Positions 16,964 through 23,202 of a stretch of 32,331 nt of DNA are shown here, piece by piece; the first letter of the stretch is position 1; each line of letters opens with the position of its first letter. Both the position numbers and the translations under genes were made by a program. This DNA is from Bryobacterales bacterium (GTDB lineage Bacteria > Acidobacteriota > Terriglobia > Bryobacterales > Bryobacteraceae). The stretch covers positions 1 to 32,331 of the forward strand of contig PLRJ01000237.1 of the NCBI GenBank assembly GCA_003163855.1, written 5' to 3'. The notes under the pieces are model-generated. The model had not been told where the DNA came from. It ran no database searches and saw only the letters and a list, made by a program, of their open reading frames with translations.

Positions 16964-17242
16964 ATGAACCTGATGATTCATTTAGGCCTGTGCGCGTCCC
17001 TCGCGGTGGCGCTGGTTGCGGTTTACCTCTACCGCCACTGGCTGGAAAACCACGACGATCCGTACATTCACTTACACAACGATTCCCACGACTCGAATAT
17101 CATTCAAACGCAAACCGTGTTAGGCAAGCGCCTCGAAATGGTCGACCGTGTGAAGAATGGTCTCCTGGTAGCAGTCATCGTATACGCGGTAGCTATTGCC
17201 GCTATGGGCGTCTTTCTGGCTTGGAACAACACCGGAAGTTAG
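16964..17242 (+). CDS. Small two-helix membrane protein of unknown function
   Basis: A 92-residue protein with a membrane helix at about 3-23 (LGLCASLAVALVAVYLY), a central soluble segment of about 40 residues and a second helix at about 66-87 (GLLVAVIVYAVAIAAMGVFL). The middle is rich in His and Asp (NHDDPYIHLHNDSHDSN), which could bind a metal. I do not recognise the family. The very strong ribosome-binding site argues for high expression. It is divergent from the modB operon and followed 49 nt later by a metallophosphoesterase gene on the same strand, but nothing ties it to either. The helices probably place both termini on the same side of the membrane. Confidence 0.7.
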   Translation: MNLMIHLGLCASLAVALVAVYLYRHWLENHDDPYIHLHNDSHDSNIIQTQTVLGKRLEMVDRVKNGLLVAVIVYAVAIAAMGVFLAWNNTGS

Positions 17243-17291
17243 TGATTGAAGTTATCGCGCCAGTCAGGCCGGGCTAATTACACTAGTAACG

Positions 17292-18377
17292 ATGCCTCTG
17301 TGGTTTAGCGCGGGTCTGATCATTCTGTCGGCGAGTTTAGGTTATTCACAGACTGCTAGTGAAGCGGGGACGCCCTGGAAATTCGCCGTCTCGGGTGACT
17401 CACGCAACTGCGGGAATGTCGTTATGCCTGCCATCGCCAAAGCCGCTATCAGCAATGCTGCATACTTCTATTGGCATTTAGGCGACTTTCGTGCCATCTA
17501 CCGCATCGATCAGGATTACGCACAAGAGCACAAGCCTGCATCGAGGAGCCCGGCGATTAGTATCGCCGACTACTTGATCAATGCTTGGCCCGACTTCATT
17601 TCGAATCAACTCCAGCCTTTTGGCCAATTACCGGTCTACCTTTCTTTGGGCAATCATGAACTAATTCCACCCAAGACGCGCGATCAGCTGGTTGTTCAGT
17701 TCGCCGACTGGCTGAACTCTCCCACCATTCGCGAGCAGCGCTTGCAGGATGACCCAAACGACCATACCGTCCGCACCTACTATCACTGGATCAGCGATGG
17801 CATCGACTTTGTCACCCTGGATAATTCGTCGGACGAACAGTTCGACGACGGCCAGATGCAATGGATTCGAGGCGTGTTGAATCGGGACGCCGCGGGCGCG
17901 TCAGTCAGGGCGGTCGTTGTTGGCATGCATGAAGCACTGCCCGACAGCATTTCCTCCGACCACAGCATGAACCAGTTCCCGCGCGGGACAGAGAGCGGGC
18001 GACAGGTCTACCAATGGTTGGTGGATTTTCGAAACTCTACAAAGAAGCCGATTTATGTTTTAGCCAGCCACTCGCATTTCTACATGGATGGAGTTTTTAA
18101 CAGCGCGGCCATAAGGCAGCGGGGGGATGTGCTGCCCGGCTGGATTATCGGGACCGCTGGCGCTGAGCGATATCCTCTGCCGCCCGAATCCGGTTCCGCC
18201 AAAGCGGCGCTCACTCATGTTTATGGCTATCTGCTGGCAACCGTGACCAACGCCAAGGAAAATCCGATCACGTTTGAGTTCAAGCAACTGAGCGAGCAGG
18301 ATGTTCCGGCCACCGTGCTGGCGAGGTATACGCCCGCATTCGTGCACGATTGTTGGGTCAACAACCCGAAGCCTTAA
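17292..18377 (+). CDS. Exported metallophosphoesterase
   Basis: A 361-residue calcineurin-like phosphoesterase with an N-terminal signal peptide (to about residue 20, LGYSQ). The di-metal motifs are visible in order: GDSR (35-38, in place of GDxH), HLGDFR (63-67), the catalytic GNHE (120-123), GMHE in the middle and SHSHFYMDG near residue 260. The first motif with Arg and the second lacking the extra Asp are seen in purple-acid-phosphatase-like and SbcD-like exported members. It would hydrolyse phosphomonoesters or diesters outside the cytoplasm; the substrate is unknown. Its TAA overlaps the stop of the convergent AI-2E family gene by 4 bp. The region just before the ATG has no obvious Shine-Dalgarno. 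Confidence 0.85.
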   Translation: MPLWFSAGLIILSASLGYSQTASEAGTPWKFAVSGDSRNCGNVVMPAIAKAAISNAAYFYWHLGDFRAIYRIDQDYAQEHKPASRSPAISIADYLINAWPDFISNQLQPFGQLPVYLSLGNHELIPPKTRDQLVVQFADWLNSPTIREQRLQDDPNDHTVRTYYHWISDGIDFVTLDNSSDEQFDDGQMQWIRGVLNRDAAGASVRAVVVGMHEALPDSISSDHSMNQFPRGTESGRQVYQWLVDFRNSTKKPIYVLASHSHFYMDGVFNSAAIRQRGDVLPGWIIGTAGAERYPLPPESGSAKAALTHVYGYLLATVTNAKENPITFEFKQLSEQDVPATVLARYTPAFVHDCWVNNPKP

Positions 18378-19426
18378 ACAACGGCCGTCAGCCGTTCCCG
18401 GGTCGCCGATTCGCGCAATTGCACATAGGCCACCTTTAGAATCGCCAGAACGGGAACCGAGAAGAACATACCAGCGATGCCGCCTACCTTTTCACCGGCC
18501 AGCACCCCAAACAGCACCAGTAGAGGATGCAGTTCCACCCCCGAACTCATCAGGTACGGATTGAGAACATAATCCTGGAAGACTCGATAAATACCCCAGA
18601 AGAGAATAATCCAGAGGAATCCGCCCGACCCTGCCACGCCGCACACCACCAGCATGATGGCAAGCGCGGCGATTGGGCCAACCACCGGAATGAATTCCAA
18701 TACGCCGGCCAACCCCGCCAGCAGCAATTCATACGGTTCACCCAGCAGGCTCAGAAAAATGGCCCAGGCGGCAAACGAAGCTACCGCCAGAATTACCAGC
18801 GCACGGATGTAGCTTTGCAGCATGATATGCATTTGGGAGAGCATTTTATCCAGCGTCATGCGCTGATGATCGGAGGGAAAGCTATCCACCAGGGCCGCTC
18901 GCATAGCCCGAGCGTCTTTCAAGAAAAAGAACGCCAGAATCGGCACCAGGATAAGCGGCACCAGTGCGCCTACGCCAGATAAGATCTGGCTGCTGGCCTC
19001 CTGAATAAAGGGGACGACGCTGTTTTGTAAATTTGAAGCTTCCGTTCTAAGGGCAGTCATTAGCTTATCGCGCATGGGCTCCAGCCAACCCGGCAAGGGA
19101 AGAGTGGCCACTTTACCTCCGGTAACCAGGCCGGGAAGACGGGTGGCAAGGCTGGTCGCTTCAGTTGCCAGCCTTGGCAGCAGCGCGAAACCGATGCCTA
19201 CAAGCGAGCCTACGAAAAGAATGTAGACAATAGCCAGCGCCAGTGCGCGGCGCTTCGGAAGGAATCGTTCGATCAGCCCGACTATAGGCGACAGCATGTA
19301 AGCGAAGAAGATGGCGCCCGCGAAAACCAGCAGCGTTTCGCGAATCTGGTAGATGACATACACAAACAGAACGAACAGGTAGACGGTCCAAACAACACGG
19401 AGCGCGCGCTTATCGATGGCTAACAT
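18374..19426 (-). CDS. AI-2E/PerM family membrane protein
   Basis: A 350-residue protein of the AI-2E transporter (PerM/YdiK/TqsA) superfamily. It has an N-terminal helix pair (VVWTVYLFVLFVYVIYQI, LLVFAGAIFFAYMLSPIVGL), a third helix, a periplasmic amphipathic region at about 85-150, and a C-terminal block of helices with the family motif FIPVVGPIAALAI and IYRVFQDYVLNPYLM. Some members export autoinducer-2, others act as Na+/H+ antiporters or small-molecule exporters, so the name should not be taken as proof of quorum sensing. The ATG at 19426 faces the carboxylase gene across a 99-bp region that contains a perfect 15-bp inverted repeat, which could control this gene, the carboxylase, or both. 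Confidence 0.9.
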   Translation of the reverse strand: MLAIDKRALRVVWTVYLFVLFVYVIYQIRETLLVFAGAIFFAYMLSPIVGLIERFLPKRRALALAIVYILFVGSLVGIGFALLPRLATEATSLATRLPGLVTGGKVATLPLPGWLEPMRDKLMTALRTEASNLQNSVVPFIQEASSQILSGVGALVPLILVPILAFFFLKDARAMRAALVDSFPSDHQRMTLDKMLSQMHIMLQSYIRALVILAVASFAAWAIFLSLLGEPYELLLAGLAGVLEFIPVVGPIAALAIMLVVCGVAGSGGFLWIILFWGIYRVFQDYVLNPYLMSSGVELHPLLVLFGVLAGEKVGGIAGMFFSVPVLAILKVAYVQLRESATRERLTAVV

Positions 19427-19451
19427 ACTGGCGCTGAGAAATTTACCTGAC

Positions 19452-19475
19452 TTGACATGATTGTTAGACTAACAA
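19452..19475. promoter_or_regulatory. TTGACA box joined to a perfect 15-bp operator-like inverted repeat
   Basis: TTGTTAG (19461-19467), A, CTAACAA (19469-19475) is a perfect inverted repeat in the 99-bp divergent region, and a consensus TTGACA (19452-19457) lies 3 bp away. The shape is that of a TetR- or GntR-type operator placed over a promoter spacer. It would suit acyl-CoA-responsive control of the carboxylase-hydratase operon. No good -10 is seen at the expected distance, and the regulator is not in the window. Confidence 0.55.
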
Positions 19476-19525
19476 CTGGCAAAGGGTTTCGAATGATTTT
19501 GACCTGACGACTGAGAGGCGCCGCA

Positions 19526-21118
19526 ATGCCGGTATCCGCGCGCGACATGCGCCAGCTTGTAAGCGAGTTAGAAACTTTAGAGCAACAACTGCGGCAGGGC
19601 GGCGGCCCCAGGAAGATAGAAAAGCAGCATAGCGACGGCAAACTCACCGCGCGCGAGCGCATCGCCAGGCTGATTGATGCGGACAGCCAGTTTCTGGAGA
19701 TCGGCCTGCTTCTCGCCTACGACCGCTATGACGGTCAGGCGCCGGGTGCAGGGGTAGTCACTGGTACGGCAATGATCGAAGGACGGCCCGCCGTGATTGT
19801 TGCTAACGACGCCACCGTCAAGGCCGGCGCCTGGTGGCCGGAAACGATCACCAAGATTTTGCGCGCGCAGGAAATCGCCATGCGCAACCGTGTGCCCATT
19901 GTTTACCTGGTGGATTCGGCGGGCGTAAACCTTCCATTGCAGGACGGTATTTTCCCGGGGCAGTACGGCGCCGCACGCATCTTCTACTACAACTCACTGA
20001 TGCGCCGCCGCCTGCGCATTCCTCAAATTGCGGCCGTCATGGGCCCCTGCATCGCCGGCGGCGCCTATTTGCCGGCTCTTAGCGACACCATCATCATGGT
20101 GGAAAAGACCAGCTTCATGGGTCTGGGCGGTCCCAACCTGGTGAAGGGAGCAGTAGGTGAAGTGACCGATTCGGAAACGCTGGGCGGCGCCCGCATGCAT
20201 ACTGCCACCAGCGGAGTGGCGCATTTCAAGGCGGCTAATGATGAGGCATGTCTGCAGCTGATAAGAGCACAGTTTGTACAAATGCCCGCCCCCAGGCTGC
20301 CGTTAAAAAGCGAGCCCCCGGCGCATGAGCCGGAGGAGTTGCTGGGTATTCTGCCGCCCGATCACAGATTGCCTTATCGTATGGAAGATATTCTGGAGCG
20401 CATTCTTGATGAGGGCGATTTTCTTGAATTCCAGCCCGACTATGCACCCGAGTTTCTCTGCGCCACCGCGCGCTTTGACGGCCGCTCCATTGGAGTCATC
20501 GCCAATCGGCGTGGCTTTTTGCGCACCCGGACCGGTCCGCGCGTCGGCGGCATCGTGTACACGGAGTCGGCCCGCAAAGTTGCGTATTTTGTAGAGAACG
20601 CTCAGCGGCATAATTTGCCTCTACTCTATGTGCAGGATGTTTCGGGCTTCATGGTGGGTGTGGAGGCCGAAGCTGACGGAATTATTCGCGCCGGGGCCGA
20701 GATGGTGGAAACAATGGCATGCGCCACTGTGCCAAAGATTGTACTCACAATCAATCATGCCAGCGGCGCTGGTTATTATGCGATGGCAGGACAGGGGTTC
20801 GATCCCAACTTTACCTTCAGCTGGCCGACCGCGCGCATCGGCGTAATGGAAGGTGATTCGGCCATTCAAGCCGTCTATGGACCGGAGTTAGGAAAGCGCA
20901 AGGCAGCGGGCAATGGGATACCCGCTGAACTGGACGAAAAGATGGCGCAAACGCGGGCCGATTATGACCGCTGGCTCGATGCTCGGTATGCCGCCGCTCG
21001 CGGGCATTGCGACGCGCTGATCAACCCGGTCCGCACGCGCGAGGTTTTGAGCATGGCGTTCACGGTGGCCTGTGCGCACGACAATACCGAGCACGTGCCG
21101 CTGCAGTTGCAACTCTGA
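19526..21118 (+). CDS. Acyl-CoA carboxylase carboxyltransferase (beta) subunit, methylcrotonyl-CoA type
   Basis: The 530-residue protein has two crotonase-fold carboxyltransferase halves. The N-half (about 30-270) has KLTARERIARLID, YLVDSAGVNLPLQDGIFP and GPCIAGGAYLPALSD. The C-half (about 290-520) has TRTGPRVGGIVYTESARKVA, YVQDVSGFMVGVEAE and INHASGAGYYAMAG. These resemble methylcrotonyl-CoA carboxylase beta (GAGNYGM-type) more than propionyl-CoA carboxylase. It transfers CO2 from biotin to an acyl-CoA in the cytosol, and needs a biotin-carboxylase/carrier alpha subunit, which is not in the window. The enoyl-CoA hydratase 25 nt downstream fits leucine breakdown (LiuB-LiuC), but geranyl- or other acyl-CoA substrates are possible, so no symbol is given. 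An operator-like inverted repeat lies about 50 bp upstream. Confidence 0.87.
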   Translation: MPVSARDMRQLVSELETLEQQLRQGGGPRKIEKQHSDGKLTARERIARLIDADSQFLEIGLLLAYDRYDGQAPGAGVVTGTAMIEGRPAVIVANDATVKAGAWWPETITKILRAQEIAMRNRVPIVYLVDSAGVNLPLQDGIFPGQYGAARIFYYNSLMRRRLRIPQIAAVMGPCIAGGAYLPALSDTIIMVEKTSFMGLGGPNLVKGAVGEVTDSETLGGARMHTATSGVAHFKAANDEACLQLIRAQFVQMPAPRLPLKSEPPAHEPEELLGILPPDHRLPYRMEDILERILDEGDFLEFQPDYAPEFLCATARFDGRSIGVIANRRGFLRTRTGPRVGGIVYTESARKVAYFVENAQRHNLPLLYVQDVSGFMVGVEAEADGIIRAGAEMVETMACATVPKIVLTINHASGAGYYAMAGQGFDPNFTFSWPTARIGVMEGDSAIQAVYGPELGKRKAAGNGIPAELDEKMAQTRADYDRWLDARYAAARGHCDALINPVRTREVLSMAFTVACAHDNTEHVPLQLQL

Positions 21119-21143
21119 TATAACTTTGGCGGGGAACTGGGCG

Positions 21144-21935
21144 ATGGATGAAATAGTAGTTCAAGAGAAAAAGCGCGTTCTGTATCTGACTTTAAACAGG
21201 ACGGCCAAGCGCAACGCATTGACGGCCGCCATGTGCAATGAAATTGTGCAGCGGGTGCGAAACATCCAGGAAAGGGCTGATATTGGATCTGTCTTGATCG
21301 CTTCGCATGGACCCGTTTTCTGCTCAGGCATGGACCTGGAAGAGGTCCGCGACGAACATGGACTTGATCTGGAGCGGGTGCACGAAGATTTGTTCACCAT
21401 GGGCCGAAATAGCTTGAAGCCGATTGTTGTAGCCGTGGGTGGCGCAGCTTTAGGCGGCGGCCTGGGATTGGTGGCCCAAGGCCACATTGTGATGGCTTCC
21501 GAGTTCGCCAGTTTCGCTTTGCCCGAGATCAAGGTTGGCTTCTGGCCCTTCCTGGTTTTCCGCGCGGTGGAACATGCCATCGGGTCGCGCCGCACGCTGG
21601 AACTAAGCCTTACCGGCTGCAAGTTTCATCCGCACGATGCCGCCAATTGGGGCTTGGTCCATCGTGTCTGTCCGGCGACCGAAATATTTGAGCGTTCTGA
21701 AACGGTTGCGCGAGAATTAGCAAAGGCGAGTCCAACAGCCATCCACGCAGGCCTTCAGTATGCGCGGGATGCGCGCGGCAAGACTTTAGAGGAAGCGGGA
21801 GAGATTGCGGCTAAATTGCGCGTGCAGATTATGGCGGGCGACGATTTTAAGGAAGGCATCGCCGCCTTCCAACAGAAGCGGGAACCGCACTGGCCCAGCC
21901 TGCCCGAAAACTTTTATCGCGAGAAGGTTAGCTAG
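21144..21935 (+). CDS. Enoyl-CoA hydratase/isomerase (methylglutaconyl-CoA hydratase-like)
   Basis: I choose the ATG at 21144, giving 263 residues, the usual crotonase length. A longer frame from 21072 would add 24 unlikely residues inside the carboxylase gene. Crotonase motifs are present: NRTAKRNALTAAM (18-30), the oxyanion-hole segments FCSGMDLEEV (59-68) and GGAALGGGLGLVAQG (99-113), and Glu128 in LPEIKVGFWPF as the likely acid/base. The second glutamate of classical enoyl-CoA hydratase is Leu here (GGGLGL), as in methylglutaconyl-CoA hydratases. Together with the carboxylase this fits two successive steps of leucine/isovalerate breakdown. The gene is followed closely, perhaps with translational coupling, by the haem/copper protein gene. 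Confidence 0.86.
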   Translation: MDEIVVQEKKRVLYLTLNRTAKRNALTAAMCNEIVQRVRNIQERADIGSVLIASHGPVFCSGMDLEEVRDEHGLDLERVHEDLFTMGRNSLKPIVVAVGGAALGGGLGLVAQGHIVMASEFASFALPEIKVGFWPFLVFRAVEHAIGSRRTLELSLTGCKFHPHDAANWGLVHRVCPATEIFERSETVARELAKASPTAIHAGLQYARDARGKTLEEAGEIAAKLRVQIMAGDDFKEGIAAFQQKREPHWPSLPENFYREKVS

Positions 21936-23190
21936 CCTGTTTTTGTGCGCGTTTGCGTGTCGCGCGGGTGAAACTCCCACGTTTTATCGCGACGTCCTTC
22001 CCATTTTGCAGACGCACTGCCAGGCATGCCACCGGCCCGGGCAGATTGCGCCCATGCCGCTGGAAACTTACCAGCAAGCCGCGCGCTATGCAGCCTCCAT
22101 TAAAGCCGTTACGCAAAGCCGAACGATGCCGCCATGGTTCGCCGACAAATGTTGCGGGCATTTTTCCAACGATCCTTCCCTAACAACCGGGGAGTTGAGC
22201 ACGCTAGCCGCCTGGGCCGATGCCAAGGCTCCGGCAGGTGATAGCAAAGACTCACCAACCGCCCCGCATTGGACCGCGGGCTGGAACATCGACCAGCCTG
22301 ACGTAGTCTTTAAGATGCCCGTAGCCAAGCATCTGCCGGCGCATGGCGACGTGAAGTATCAGTACATCATCATTCCCACCCATTTCAAGGAAGACAAATG
22401 GGTGAGCATGTCTGAAATAAAGCCGTCGAACCGGGCCGTGGTGCATCATGCGGTGGCTTACATCCGCGATCCCAAATCGAACTGGCTACGGGGTGCGCCT
22501 ACTGGTGTGGCATTCAGCGCCGACGATCTCCCGGACCCTGCCATGCGGCACGACGCCATGTGGACCGACAGCGATATTCTGTTGGTCTACGCGCCCGGTA
22601 GCCTGCCCGACAGATGGCCCAATGGTTTCGCCAAGCTGGTGCCGGCTGGTTCGGATATTGTTCTGCAGATGCACTACGCGGTGCATGGGCAGGCCGGCGA
22701 AGACCAGACTGGCATCGGCCTGGTATTTGCGAAAACCGCGCCAGCCAAGCGCGTTCTTACGCTACAACTCACCAATGACAAGTTTCAGATTCCGCCCGGC
22801 GATCCGTCCTACCGGGTCGAAGTACATGGATCGCTGCCCAACGATGCGCTGCTGATGAGTTTCTTTCCGCACATGCACTTGCGCGGCAAGACTTTCGAGT
22901 ACAACCTGGTGGCGCCGCATGGCCGTGTGCAGACGCTGTTAAGGATTCCAAACTACGACTTCTACTGGCAATTGAGTTACCGCCTGGCGACACCGCTGCT
23001 GCTGAAGGCAGGCACAGTCCTGCAGGCAGTGGCGACCTTTGATAATTCGAACAAAAACGTGCATAACCCCGATCCTGCGGCAACCGTTACCTGGGGCGAG
23101 CAGACATGGGCCGAAATGATGGTCGGGTTTTTTGATGTAGCAGTCGATCCCGCCATTGACAAAAAGACTTTCTTCCAGCGCCCGCGCTAA
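21916..23190 (+). CDS. Exported protein with a haem c motif and a PHM-like copper monooxygenase domain (start uncertain)
   Basis: About 420 residues. An N-terminal signal-like stretch (RRLASLFLCAFACRAG) is followed by a c-type haem motif CQACH (22018-22032) and then a domain with copper ligands like peptidylglycine/dopamine-type type-II copper monooxygenases: a His pair in VVHHAVAY, a His in LQMHYAVHG, HMH in FPHMHLRGK, and a Met in AEMMVGFF. The role is probably a periplasmic copper enzyme taking electrons through haem; substrate unknown. The 5' end is unclear: the frame has no ATG or GTG near the signal peptide. TTG codons occur at 21805 (inside the hydratase gene) and 21943 (after the basic residues). 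I mark from ATC 21916 because the secretion-like residues begin there. Coupling to the hydratase stop (21933-21935) is plausible. Confidence 0.78.
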   Translation: MARRLASLFLCAFACRAGETPTFYRDVLPILQTHCQACHRPGQIAPMPLETYQQAARYAASIKAVTQSRTMPPWFADKCCGHFSNDPSLTTGELSTLAAWADAKAPAGDSKDSPTAPHWTAGWNIDQPDVVFKMPVAKHLPAHGDVKYQYIIIPTHFKEDKWVSMSEIKPSNRAVVHHAVAYIRDPKSNWLRGAPTGVAFSADDLPDPAMRHDAMWTDSDILLVYAPGSLPDRWPNGFAKLVPAGSDIVLQMHYAVHGQAGEDQTGIGLVFAKTAPAKRVLTLQLTNDKFQIPPGDPSYRVEVHGSLPNDALLMSFFPHMHLRGKTFEYNLVAPHGRVQTLLRIPNYDFYWQLSYRLATPLLLKAGTVLQAVATFDNSNKNVHNPDPAATVTWGEQTWAEMMVGFFDVAVDPAIDKKTFFQRPR

Positions 23191-23202
23191 ATCCTCAGCC
23201 GT

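Noticed and set aside
18374..19426. Quorum-sensing role from the AI-2E family name
   Set aside because: The family is functionally mixed and no luxS or other autoinducer-2 gene is visible.
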